Below, piece after piece: positions 22,796 through 32,881 of a stretch of DNA of 64,000 nucleotides. This DNA comes from Jacaranda mimosifolia (taxonomy: Eukaryota > Streptophyta > Magnoliopsida > Lamiales > Bignoniaceae), in contig CM032133.1 in the NCBI GenBank assembly GCA_018894105.1, positions 8,880,501-8,944,500 of the forward strand, written 5' to 3'. How positions within the stretch are numbered: position 1 is the first letter of the stretch; the number at the start of each line of letters is the position of its first letter. A program made the position numbers and the translations under genes. The notes beneath the pieces are model-generated. The model ran no database searches, was not told the origin of the DNA, and saw only the letters and a list, made by a program, of their open reading frames with translations.

Positions 22796-24123
22796 TCTCT
22801 TTCAGAGTCAATTTTCTTCATCTTTTTTCTTGGAGACATCTTTTTTTTCATCATTTGTGCTATCTGCCTTTGCACAAAATTTAATGGATATTACATTCAC
22901 CACCATAGCTTCTCTACTTAGGGCCTTGGAAAGAGGCCCCCTTTCTTGAATTCTTATTCTTTCTTAGATTTGCGAGGCTCTTAGACTGGTAACCCCTCAA
23001 CTCCGCTAGCAGACATGTTAACTCCATATCATGGGCTCGAGTGGGTAATTCTTCAAATGTTTTAGGCTAAATTCCTTAGAGGATATATCGAAGTTCCTAA
23101 TACTTCCCTTGAATGCACATCTCAATGGTTGAAGCCTTAGACAATCGATCTCTATAATTAAAACTTAAGTTCCTCCAGTGATTGATGTAGTCAATGATCG
23201 TCTCTTCTTTCCACTTGTGAGAATTTGTGAGCTCAATCATATTGATTGCCCTTCAAGTTTTGTAGAAGCAATTTTGAAATTCTTGCTCTAACTTCCCCCA
23301 ACTATCAATTGAGCCCACCTCTAGGTCAGTATACCAATCAAAAGCATTACCCATTAAAGATCGAACAAACTGCTTGAGTAGGTGATCTCTATACATCCCA
23401 ACATTATTGCAAATTCTAATAAAATGAGCTAGATGTTGCTTTGGATTATCCTTACCATCAAATTGCTATAACTTTAGGGGTTGATAACTAATTAGCATCT
23501 TCAAATTGTCAATTTTTTGAATATATGGTTTGGAATAAGTCATAGATGATTTAGACCTTTCTTCAACCTTGTGTTTGATAGTCCTCGTGATATATCCCTC
23601 AGTTGGTCGATGAAATTAGTCCATCAATAGAAACTTGTAGTTCCTTTATTATAGGCTTTTAATTTTCAACTGGCTACTTCTTTGTAGATGTGTTGCCTTC
23701 ATCTTAAGCCTCTATTTATTTCTCTATCACGCGACTGGTCTCAGTATTGTCCATCTTGTTTATCAACTTGGAGATATGAGAGTCTTGCTCTTGAATATGC
23801 TTTTTGAGTCCTTTAATGGCCTTCATCAAATTAGCAATTTGTTCTTCCAAAGTTGTAGCACTTGTCTTCATCATCGACACCATGCTTAAGGAACTTGATG
23901 TTAAGTGAGGAATAGATGATGTTGATTCTTCCTTTAAGTCTCTACCACCTTCATTAGGAGCAATAAGATGCTGCAATACCTCTTCCACAAGCGAAGAAGC
24001 TATCTCCAAAGATGATTATAATTTTTTGGACATACTTCTTGTGATGACACAAGCACTTTTCGCTCCAATACTTAAGGAATTTGAGGTAGTAATTTTTAGT
24101 GCTACGATCTTATTGGTGGCCAT
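22796..24123 (-). pseudogene. gag of the outer Tat element (broken, N-terminal part)
   Basis: The likely start is the ATG at 24123 (MATNKIVALKITTSN...VITRSMSKKL), with an in-frame TAA near 24017. The open part 24009-23716 contains EEQIANLMKAIKGLKKHIQE, a coiled coil. The retrotransposon gag domain follows at about 23540-23170, with YQPLKL-QFDGKDNPKQHLAHF (one stop at the dash), KQFVRSLMGNAFDWYTDLE and SWGKLEQEFQNCFY. A basic region with KKKDEEN lies near 22820. The coding region is then cut by the inner element at 22796 and resumes at 10998. It would build the particle core. Confidence 0.8.
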
Positions 24124-24172
24124 TTGATATTTCAATCTTGGTGAGATTGTCCCACTGGGCAAGCTAGAAATT
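24124..24172 (-). other. Leader and possible primer-binding site of the outer element
   Basis: Only 49 bases separate gag and the 5' LTR. On the minus strand TTGCCCAGTGGGAC lies about 11 bases from the LTR. This loosely resembles an Arg-type primer site (CACTGGGGA core), but the match is weak. Confidence 0.3.
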
Positions 24173-24959
24173 TGTAAGCGCAATTTTCTTATCTATAAAA
24201 CCAAATTACAAGACAAGAAAAATTGTACAAATAAAATAAAATTAAAATTTATCAATTGTGGATCTAATCTCTAATCTAATCTTCTGATTATTCCCCTCTA
24301 AATATGATCTTGAAATTTAATGAGCTCCAGAAAGAATGCATTGAACGTCATGGATCTCCTTGAATTTGATTTGAAGAAAATAATGGCAATTCGAAGGCTT
24401 CACATCTCGATCTCAAATCAAACGCCAAAATATGATGAGTTCCGCAAATAACGCCTTGAACACTGTGGATCTCCTTGAATTTACTTGAGAGAATTGTTGA
24501 ACTCCTTCAAAGTTTCTCTCACTTGCTAGGATTTGTATTATGTGTGGAATGAAATTTGATCACTCCTTTGTATAGATGTTTAATGGGAGATTCTCAAATT
24601 TACTTGAATTTCCTTGATAGTTATCACTTCAATTAGATAATATCAAATATTAAGAGATAATATCACATAATTTAATTTGATTGGTCCACGTACATAGACA
24701 TGCAACATACAATTTAGTTAGCCCAAAATTGCTAGGCCACACAACTTGATTTGATTGGCCGTGATACTTCATCTTTGACACTTGTTAATATTATATTTGA
24801 ATATAAAATAAATACTAGAGTATTAATTAAAAATTAACTATTTATCTTTTAAAATTAAATTTAACAAATCCCAAAATATAAATAGAAGGTTTTAAATTAA
24901 TAACTAAATATTAATTTACACATGCCACTTCTTAATTGATCAAAATTAATTTGTCTACA
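24173..24959 (-). repeat. 5' LTR of the outer Tat element
   Basis: On the plus strand it runs from TGTAAGCGCAA to TTGTCTACA. It matches 2445-3442 but has two rather than four of the 115-bp units. Many scattered substitutions between the two LTRs indicate an old insertion; divergence was not computed. Confidence 0.85.
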
Positions 24960-24964
24960 GTTGG
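24960..24964. repeat. Target site duplication GTTGG (right)
   Basis: Identical to 2440-2444. Confidence 0.85.
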
Positions 24965-25197
24965 CATTAATTACATTTGGATAAAAGAAACGAAATTAAT
25001 GGAGGTAATATGGGGGATTTATCATCGAGCGATAATTCGAAAAGAGATCAACAAGAACCATCAAGTTTGTTTAAAAACGAAATTATTGGGAACCTTACAA
25101 GAAAAATTAAATTCTTCCTGATTGGAAGTTTAGGATCTAGGTTTGATGACGAAGTTTCTTGACTAAAATTACAATTATGTCCATATTACTAAAATAT
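24965..25197. other. Flank right of the outer element, with a 61-codon open frame
   Basis: An open frame with ATG at 24977 and stop at 25162 encodes a hydrophilic peptide (MDKRNEINGGNMGDLSSSDN...). Its composition is more protein-like than most short AT-rich frames. If the outer element is removed, the same frame continues leftward to about 2318, with one TAA just right of the insertion point. No family is recognised. It could be an old exon or chance. Confidence 0.25.
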
Positions 25198-25208
25198 GAT
25201 ATACATAC

Positions 25209-25259
<51 letters not shown>

Positions 25260-25360
25260 ATTGAACTTTCTTTTACATTTTGATATGTGAGTTATATAGG
25301 GATATAGACATGCTTGGGTTCTCGAGGTATTAATGGTAGAAATAGGCTCAAATTGGGGAT

Positions 25361-25410
<50 letters not shown>

Positions 25411-25510
25411 CATTGAACTTTCTTTTACATTTTGATATGTGAGTTATATAGGGATATGGACATGCTTGGGTTCTCGAGGTATTAATGGTAGAAATAGGCT
25501 CAAATTGGGG
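25198..25510. repeat. Tandem duplication with (AT)n(AG)n microsatellites
   Basis: Two copies of about 155 bp, each an ATACATACATAT tract, an (AT)n and an (AG)n run, then the same unique sequence beginning GCATTGAACTTTCTT and ending AAATTGGGG. The unique halves are nearly identical, so the duplication is recent. Confidence 0.9.
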
Positions 25511-25784
25511 TGTTTCCCAGTTAGATCGAGTAAAACACAACTTATTTTTTTTAATCAATTTGTTGCACGTTAACTCAATCTAATCAAATTTTGGGTCAAC
25601 TAATTCAATCTATATATTCGATCTTTTTTTTCCCTTTCAGAAAAAAGCTTTAAATAACTAAACACATTTAATGATTAATCCTCTAAATCTTCATTGAGAT
25701 GTATAGATTGATTCAAATCATGTTCAACAATAAAACGTAAAAGTCTTATTCAACTACTTAACAATTGTTTAACAAGTTGAGTGT

Positions 25785-25960
25785 TTATTGGGCTCAATTG
25801 GTACAAGTCTCATATATAAAATGCAAAATTGAGGTTCAAACCTAACAAATTCTGGGCATGCGTGGATATAAATTAGAAAAAAAATGTTCATGATGATTCT
25901 AAGCCTCCTACTCCTCCAAGCATAACCACAATTTAATGTGAAAGTGGTATTAGGGAACAT
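25785..25960 (+). mobile_element. Possible tRNA-derived SINE
   Basis: GGGCTCAATTGGTACAAG (25790-25806) resembles a tRNA A box. GAGGTTCAAACC (25831-25842) fits the B-box consensus GGTTCRANNCC. The boxes are about 40 bases apart, as in internal RNA polymerase III promoters. It does not fold as a tRNA and no target duplication was certain, so a SINE or tRNA-derived fragment is only a candidate. Confidence 0.4.
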
Positions 25961-28900
25961 GATGAATATTTATTTATATTTTGGTAAATAGTTAAAAAAT
26001 ATTTTGGAGAGCATCTGTCTGTTAATATTTTGAGAGGGAACATTTTTTTTACTATTGACATCAAATCGATTGTTTTTGTTTGATTGGTGGAAGAAATTAG
26101 AATTAAATATTAAATTTAATATATATATATATATAAGGTAATTTAAAATATATATATATATATGTATGTAAATATGATGATTGCATGTTGAAGATTTTTA
26201 GTAAGATAATTAAAATATTAAGAATATTTTGGGTATGAAATTTGATAGATATTTGGAAATGTTTTGGAGAAGGATTTTTTCACAAACTAGACAAATTGAT
26301 CCTAACCAAGCTAATGTGATCAAAATCTAAACCAGTAATTTCATTGGTGTTCGGACCCTATTTTGAGTTATTAAGTTGTGTCAGAAATTACTGCCCCTTA
26401 GACAAATCATATTGCGGACAAGTTCAAAATGGTAGAAAAGTGGGACTTATAGAATTTTGGTACACATATAATATAACGATGAAAAGAAAAAGGCAACGTA
26501 AATATATATGACTATGTTCACTAACAAAATTCAAGCACAGCAACGCAAGTACGACTATGTCCTAACAAAATTCAAATGCTTCAATGTCTAATTTTGTGGT
26601 ATGGATACTACAGCTCACATGGATTAATCAATGCGTCAGTGTTGCATATTCCTCACTGAGCTGTCAAGTTAATAGAACCTGTAACTGAAAAGCTTCAAGC
26701 GACCTGATTTCAGAAAGGGGGCATCAGGATTATTAATTAATTGTAGAAAGGGCAAGAAATGGCCAATAAATCAATGAAATGTTGGTTGGGGGGGGGGGGG
26801 GGGGGCGGAAGAAAAGAAAGACATGAGGAAACAGAATTTTCTGATGACACTGTGTACCTGAGTTATTTGCCCAAAAAAAAAATATTTGTCATGCATGACA
26901 GGGATATATGATTCTAGAATTGATGTTTTTTCCCCCACTTCCTTTTCTGTTTTTCTTTTCTTTTTCTTCTTCTTCTTCTTTTTTTTTTTTTCTTTCTTTT
27001 TGGGGGTGGCAGTCACTGTGGAAAAACATAAAACTAGTAAAGTTAAGTGTTAAAGTAAAAATTATCACTAATAATATATTTTAAGTGATAATCACTTCTA
27101 TTTTGTTCTTAATATAATAGTATTTTTAAGTGATAATGATACTTTATTTGTCACAATATAATTTAAATTACTCCTATTAATAATTAATGATACATGTTGA
27201 TAATCTAGCAGCAATAAAAGTTATCATTGTGATTTATGATAAAATATTAATAATTATCATTATAATTTGTGATAAATTTTTTATTGTCAATAAATATGCC
27301 TCTAATTATTAATATATAGTAATTTAAATGCAATTTTTTCACTACTAAATTTGTAAAAGTATTATTGTGACAATTACAACTTTTAGTGACTTAATATATA
27401 TAATTATATATAATTAGTGTTAACTTTCATCTTTTCATTTAATATATTTTTACTGATTTTCCTTTTTCTTGGAGTGAGTTGCTATAATCCGGTAGAATGC
27501 TTGGGGGTATATAGAACTCAACTTTGATTTATATATATATATATATATTTGTAAATGTGTATATATATATATATATGGGTGTATGCATATGTACTGATGC
27601 CAAGGAATTATGTTACTTAAAATCATAATAATCTTTAATGACTCTTATTTAGTTGTACAAGGAAGATGCATAGAAGCATTTAAGTTTTTGTTTCTGGTGA
27701 CTCATTATATTAGGTTAAAATGATCAATGGTGAGAGAAAAGTAGTGTATGATATATATTTTTATTTGTTTTAAAATTAAACAGAATTTGTAAGCTTATCA
27801 TTTATTTTTTACACCAAACTTTGGAAAAATAAGTAAAAAATAATGAACATGAAATTAAATTACAAGAGTTGGGGTTATTGTAGTTGTATATTGGAGGGTC
27901 ATACATTATGAATTCTAATAAACTTTGATGTCAAATTCAAATATATGCATAAAAAACTTTATTGAGAAAGAAAAGTTGTTACAACCAGAAATTAAAGTTG
28001 CAGAATTGTTGAATATAAATGACTTCCATTTAATTGGCGTGCACCCCATAAATGCTAGACTTCACTGCTTGTCCTCTTTGTGGTTGAACTTCTATTTGTA
28101 CATATTAAAGAGGATGTTGAAGTCTGATGTGTCACTGCATATATCATATGTACCTTCGTCCTTCTGGTATATATTCTCCACAGAATACGTTATGCCATAC
28201 CTTTTTTAAGGAATAGGAAAAATAAATTTTTTTATATATTCTTTTAGTATTACCGGCTGTTTATTATCAGAAGTTATGTATTTTCTATGTGAAGTACGAA
28301 TTCAAAAAATTTCAAATATTTTTATTCGTACAGAGAAAATCAAGATTTTGATTTTTAACATCTGACGAATAACTACCTTGTATCTATAAAATTTCAATCA
28401 CTAGATATGCAAAAGATATTAGACACTTCTAATATATCTTGAATGTGTTTCCTCGTATGCATGTAATATTTTTCTTATAAACCCAATAAGTAAAACTCTT
28501 TTTCATGAATGTGTGACATAGACTACTAGGCTCTTAGCGACATCTTTTCGTGAATGGATGATGTAGACTACTAGCCTCTTAGTGACCTCTTGGCTGCTTA
28601 GCGCTAATATCATATTAAATTATCATCTTATCAAGAAATTTAATTATTATAGGTGATATATTTTAAATTTAAAATGTCTTTAAATTATTATTTCTAGCAT
28701 GACAAGCACCTTAATTAAAGAAAACATTTTTGTATAGATGTCGGATTACAAAGAAAAGAGAAAATTGCCTTAAAGAGTACTGGCATAGTATTATAGCTCA
28801 ATCTTTAAAGTTGATTTAGGTTCATTTAAATTTCTTTTTCTTAAATAAAATTGCGTTGTTTTGACAATAATGTTTCGTTTTAAATTTCACTATGAAAAAG

Positions 28901-29188
28901 ACTATACAATTTAAATGGCCAAAATGGTTATGATTTGCGACAAAAATATATACATATCAGACATTCTATGCAGGATTGAAATATCATATTATCCAAATTC
29001 AGGGACAAAGGTTAAATGTATAGAAACCAGGAAAGAACATTATTGTTCTATATAATTATGACACACACAAAGAATATATATTGTACAAATCATTTCTGAA
29101 TCAACAATGCAAAAGAAAAATTATTGAACAATATGGTGAAATTTTCAATTGTACAATTGGTAGTGAAATTGACAAGAGATACATCACG
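25961..29188. other. AT-rich intergenic region left of the acyl-activating gene
   Basis: No supported gene; a 94-codon frame at 27925-28209 has no recognisable domain. Contents: AT microsatellites near 26120-26165 and 27528-27575; a run of 18 G at 26788-26805; a long T/C-rich tract at 26932-27000; a region at 27060-27300 dense in TTATCAC and GTGATAA words in both orientations; and a short tandem pair at about 28500-28605 sharing TAGACTACTAG and CTCTTAG. Confidence 0.5.
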
Positions 29189-29222
29189 CTTTCTAATTTT
29201 TTTTTTTTTAATAATTAGAAAG
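29189..29222. repeat. Perfect 10-bp inverted repeat with a poly-T loop
   Basis: CTTTCTAATT (29189-29198) and AATTAGAAAG (29213-29222) flank a T-rich spacer. It lies about 70 bases beyond the stop codon of the acyl-activating gene, so it could fold in that mRNA's 3' UTR. No canonical AATAAA was seen nearby on the minus strand. Confidence 0.6.
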
Positions 29223-29293
29223 AATTGCACAAATATATATATGTATCCAAGAAGAAATTTACCCAATCAAAGAAATAAGGTCTGGTTTTCCAT

Positions 29294-30970
29294 CTACATC
29301 CGACTTGCCGTTGCCAGGGTCCCCATTTTGTTAGCAATATCTCTGAGAGTGAACTTCTGGACCTTTCCGGTGGCGGTTTTGGGCAGTTCCGCCATGAACA
29401 CCGCCGTCTTTGGAACCATATAATGGGGCAGCCTCGCCCGACAGAATTCTATGATCTCACATTCTAGCGGCTTGGGGCTCACACCTTCCTTCAAGCTCAA
29501 GAAGGCACAAGGGGTCTCTCCCCAATAATCATCGGGCCGAGCCACCACTGCCGCCTCATTCACCGCTGGGTTGGAGTAAAGAACCGACTCAACTTCCAGG
29601 CTGCTGACGTTCTCTCCGCCGGTTATTATGATGTCCTTCGATCGGTCCTTTATTTCGAGGTAACCGTCACGGTGCATCACCCCAACATCGCCGGTGTAAA
29701 GCCATCCATCTTCTTTCATGCATTTCGAAGTTGCCTCCGGGTTTTTCAGATATCCCAGCATTAAACAACCACCTCTCAGCACGACTTCTCCCATCGTTAA
29801 TCCGTCTCTCTTCACGCTCTCTCCACTCTTTGGGTCCACCACGTCGGCCTCCGTCATTCCCAGGGTCCTTACTCCTTGCCTGGCCTTCAGTCTGGCCCTC
29901 TCCGCCGCCGGAAAAGTGTTCCACTTCGATTTCCAGGCGCACGACACCACCACCCCGGCCACCTCAGTCAGGCCGTATCCATGGGTGACTACGAACCCGA
30001 GAGATTCCGTCCGCAGAACCACCGATGCTGGCGGTGGGGCTCCGCCTGTCAAGAATTGAACAGGGGTTTCAAGCGGCTTGGCACGTGAATAGTTTGCTAA
30101 CATGGTGAGAATCACGGGGGCACCACACATGTGCGTGACCTTATGTTTATTAATGGCCTTGTACACTAAATGTGCATCCACTTTTCGGAGGCAGACGTTG
30201 GTTCCGCCGACGGCCGCCATACCCCAGGTGTAGCTCCACCCGTTGGAGTGGAACATCGGCAGCGTCCAGAGGTAGACAGGTTGCTTGGGAATCGACCAAT
30301 TGACGAGAGAGTCAAATGTGATGATGAAAATGGATCTATGGGAGTGGACCACACCCTTGGGAGAAGAGGTTGTACCGGATGTGTAGTTGAGGGTCATGGG
30401 ATCCCACTCGTTCTTGGGAGGTACCCATTTGAATTGTGGGCTTCCCTTCTGCACCATTCCCTCGTAAGTATCATGAAGACCAAGATTTGAGGTGGGATTA
30501 TCATGATCATGATGATCATCATCAGCATCATCGTCGGCGATGAGTATAAGAACTGGAGGTGGAACATGGGGCGGAAGCAGAGAAAGGGATTCCAAGACGA
30601 GAGAGCGGAGGTGGGAATCAAAAAACAGGACCCTGGATTCACTGTGGCGGAGGAGGACGGAGACGGTCCTGGCGTCGAGGCGGGTGTTGATGTTGTTGAG
30701 AACACAACCAGCCATCGGCGCGGCGAATTGGAGCTCGTACATGGCGGGGATGTTGGGCGCCACCACTGAGACGACGGCGCCACTCTCGATTCCGAGAGAG
30801 GCAATGGCGGAAGCTAGTCTCAGGCATCGTGTATAAGTTTGGGACCATGTGTAGGAGGTGTGGTTATAGACGAGTGAAGGGCAGTCGCCATAGACAAGAG
30901 CTGCTCTTTGCAGGTATGTTAAAGGGGTGAGAGGACATGAATTTGCAGGGCTTGGTTTAAGCTGGTCCAT
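29294..30970 (-). CDS. Acyl-activating enzyme (acyl-CoA synthetase), peroxisomal type
   Basis: A 558-residue ANL-superfamily enzyme. It would activate a carboxylic acid with ATP to an acyl-adenylate and transfer it to CoA. The adenylate motifs are intact: P-loop TSGTTSSPKG (197-206), GYGLTE (331-336), YTGD (425-428), DRSKDIIITGGENVSS (442-457) and PKTATGK with the catalytic Lys at 536. The N-terminus MDQLKPSPANSCPLTPL and overall length match the plant AAE1/BZO1/cinnamate-CoA ligase group, many of which are peroxisomal. The C-terminal SRM is a PTS1-like signal. A single exon covers the whole protein. An odd feature is an acidic, His-rich stretch at 146-158 (ADDDADDDHHDHDN) encoded by GAT/CAT repeats. 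The gene is clearly richer in GC than its surroundings. Known substrates in the group include acetate, butyrate, branched short-chain acids, benzoate and cinnamate; the one used here cannot be told from sequence. Confidence 0.93.
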   Translation of the reverse strand: MDQLKPSPANSCPLTPLTYLQRAALVYGDCPSLVYNHTSYTWSQTYTRCLRLASAIASLGIESGAVVSVVAPNIPAMYELQFAAPMAGCVLNNINTRLDARTVSVLLRHSESRVLFFDSHLRSLVLESLSLLPPHVPPPVLILIADDDADDDHHDHDNPTSNLGLHDTYEGMVQKGSPQFKWVPPKNEWDPMTLNYTSGTTSSPKGVVHSHRSIFIITFDSLVNWSIPKQPVYLWTLPMFHSNGWSYTWGMAAVGGTNVCLRKVDAHLVYKAINKHKVTHMCGAPVILTMLANYSRAKPLETPVQFLTGGAPPPASVVLRTESLGFVVTHGYGLTEVAGVVVSCAWKSKWNTFPAAERARLKARQGVRTLGMTEADVVDPKSGESVKRDGLTMGEVVLRGGCLMLGYLKNPEATSKCMKEDGWLYTGDVGVMHRDGYLEIKDRSKDIIITGGENVSSLEVESVLYSNPAVNEAAVVARPDDYWGETPCAFLSLKEGVSPKPLECEIIEFCRARLPHYMVPKTAVFMAELPKTATGKVQKFTLRDIANKMGTLATASRM

Positions 30971-31034
30971 GAATTAAGGGCAAACCTGCCAAGCCTCTCT
31001 TTCTCACTCTCTCTGACCCTTTCTCCTGATGCGG

Positions 31035-31050
31035 CTTATATATATAAATA
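31035..31050 (-). promoter_or_regulatory. Candidate TATA box of the acyl-activating gene
   Basis: On the minus strand TATTTATATATATAAG lies about 70 bases upstream of the start codon. A purine-rich (GA-type) leader follows, with AGAGAGAGTGAG. Transcription would start near 31005. The surrounding AT microsatellite makes chance occurrence possible. Confidence 0.45.
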
Positions 31051-31415
31051 TATATCTATGTATGTATGTATGTATATATGCCAGTAGGGATATGGCCTCT
31101 CAAAACCGCCATTAATTAATGTGGGCACTGAAGAGTGGATCCATCTGTCATAATTGGATACACTATGGAGGTGATTAACTGAGTCTAGGCAAAGTTTTTT
31201 GCCTGAGGAAGATAAAAGGAAAAGAGCACTTATGGCTCAAGGGTCTTGCCTGCAAAAGCTGGTGGCAAAAGTTTTATCCATTATAATCCAAAACAACTAG
31301 CTACTTGCCCTGTTAACCGTACTGCAAAATAACTTTAATTGTTAACTATAATTATTGTGATATTGTATCATTTCCACTCGCAGATAAACGGTAACGCTTT
31401 TTATATTTATACTTG
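31051..31415. other. Upstream intergenic region of the acyl-activating gene
   Basis: No gene. Contains a (TATG)n-like tract near 31058-31078. This is the likely promoter-proximal region, bounded upstream by a Tourist-like element. No well-defined regulatory motif could be supported. Confidence 0.4.
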
Positions 31416-32515
31416 GGTTTGTTTGGTTGTGTTTATTCCCTCATTTTCTCGTCCTACCTTTTACATTAGATCATTAATGTCTCTTTCTCATTTCACTTCC
31501 CTCATTCATTCATATATATACACACACACACACACACAATAATCTAAAATATTAAACAAAATATTAATAAAAAATTAACATAATCATTTGAATATTTTTT
31601 AAAAAAATTAACTATAATTTAAAATACAATTTTATACATTTTTCTATTTTTCAAATAAAATATATTATTTACCAATAATTAGATTGAATTGTTTATAGTT
31701 CAATGTATTATTTACTATTTATAAAGTAAATATGTTAAGTATATTACAGCTATTTTATTTAATATTAATATGTAAATTTATTATTTTATTTATTATTTAT
31801 TTATAAATTTACTTTTTTGTTAAATAATTTTTATACTAGTTATTACAGATTTATACTTAATTTTTCATTTAATAGTCTTTATATTAATTATTATTGATTT
31901 ATATTTAATTTATTTATTTAAATAGTAAATATATTAACAAATAGATTTATTAAAATATAATTAATATTTTCGTTAACTTGTATATTTGCTGGTAAATATA
32001 TTATTATTTAAAGTCTAATAAAATATTATTTAAATTAGTAAATATATTAATGACTACACACCAATTAAAATATTATCAATATTATTTCAAATATTACTTA
32101 ATTAATTACTATTAATATTATTAATTACAAAAATTTTGAAAATTTTATTTAATTAACAGTGCGTAATAATACATTTAACAATTTTCTTTTGTTTAATTAT
32201 CATTAAATACGATTTTACAAATAAATGTTATTATTTTAATTTCTTTTGCTTTTATTTATTTTATCAAATTATTATGTCATATAATTTCCTTAATTATAAA
32301 ATATTTTAAAATAAATTTAAAATAAAATTAATTACACATCATCTTCCTACACATATATGTTAATCGTTACAAATATATATACATACACTATTTTATTCTC
32401 CATGTTTTCCCAAAATAAAACCAAACAGTTGGCACGTTCCCCGAATTTAACTCCGAAAACACACTCCCCCAAAATATTTTCCAAAAAATGCCCAAAACAC
32501 AACTAAACAATGCCC
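31416..32515. mobile_element. Tourist-like (PIF/Harbinger) non-autonomous element, copy 1
   Basis: The left end reads GGTTTGTTTGGTTGTGTTT; the right end, reverse-complemented, is GGGCATTGTTTAGTTGTGTTT, typical of the GGG...TTGTTTGG termini of Tourist-like elements. TTG occurs on both sides (31413-31415, 32516-32518) if one G is missing from the left end. The right-end subterminal sequence matches the copy at 48743-50352, with shared words TTTTGGGGGA, GTGCCAA and TTTTGGGAAA. The interior is extremely AT-rich and has no ORF. A (CA)n tract lies at 31520-31539. The right end cuts the copia RNase H remnant. Confidence 0.65.
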
Positions 32516-32540
32516 TTGTTGACATAGAAAATGGAAAACA

Positions 32541-32881
32541 TCGAACCTGCAAAATAGGGTGTTTGGATGAAAAACTTCATTCAAGAGTTGGATGTAATGC
32601 TTAGCATTGCTGAGCCAGTTATTTTCTTTTGTGACAATAGTGGAACGGTTGCACAAGCAAAAGAGCCAAGATCTCATCAGCGATCCAAGCACATTTTGAG
32701 GCGTTATCATATGATTCGAGAGATCATTGATAGAGGCGATATTCGAGTGGAAATGGTAGCCTCAGAAGAGACTATACCAGATCTACTGACAAAACCCCAT
32801 AACGCAAAAGGTCTTTGAAAGACATCTTAATAAGATAGGCCTCAAGGCTATGGGGAATTGGCTTTAGGGCAAGTGGGACAT
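32541..32881 (+). pseudogene. Ty1/copia RNase H 3' end (element G remnant)
   Basis: Open for 83 codons: FIQELDVMLSIAEPVIFFCD, NSGTVAQAKEPRSHQRSKHI, LRRYHMIREIIDRGDIRVEM and IPDLLTKP. This is the C-terminal half of copia RNase H with its conserved DNSG and SKHI blocks. A purine-rich tract (GGGCAAGTGGGACAT) follows directly before the LTR at 32882. The rest of this element is missing; the LTR that follows is shared with the leader and gag of element F, suggesting recombination between family members. Confidence 0.85.

Larger units (their letters stand above)
2445..24959 (-). mobile_element. Outer Ty3/gypsy element, Tat-lineage type, degenerate and nested
   Basis: A complete but decayed LTR retrotransposon on the minus strand. 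In its own 5' to 3' order it has: 5' LTR (24173-24959), gag (24123-22796 continuing at 10998), protease, reverse transcriptase, RNase H, a second RNase H, integrase, a T-rich spacer, an antisense extra gene, a polypurine tract and 3' LTR (2445-3442). A second gypsy element occupies 11004-22790. Without it the outer element is about 10.7 kb. The additional plant-type RNase H after the retroviral one and an extra ORF between pol and the 3' LTR are known traits of the Tat lineage of plant Ty3/gypsy. All reading frames contain stops, so it is not autonomous. Confidence 0.85.

Noticed and set aside
25785..25870. Possible tRNA gene
   Set aside because: A and B box-like words are present, but no cloverleaf or acceptor stem could be formed, so it was kept only as a SINE candidate.
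27925..28209. 94-codon plus-strand open frame
   Set aside because: No domain, AT-driven composition and no supporting context. I could not support it as a gene.
29667..30848. Several open frames of 60-136 codons on both strands over the acyl-activating gene
   Set aside because: They are shadows of a GC-rich true coding frame. The 558-codon frame carries all family motifs.
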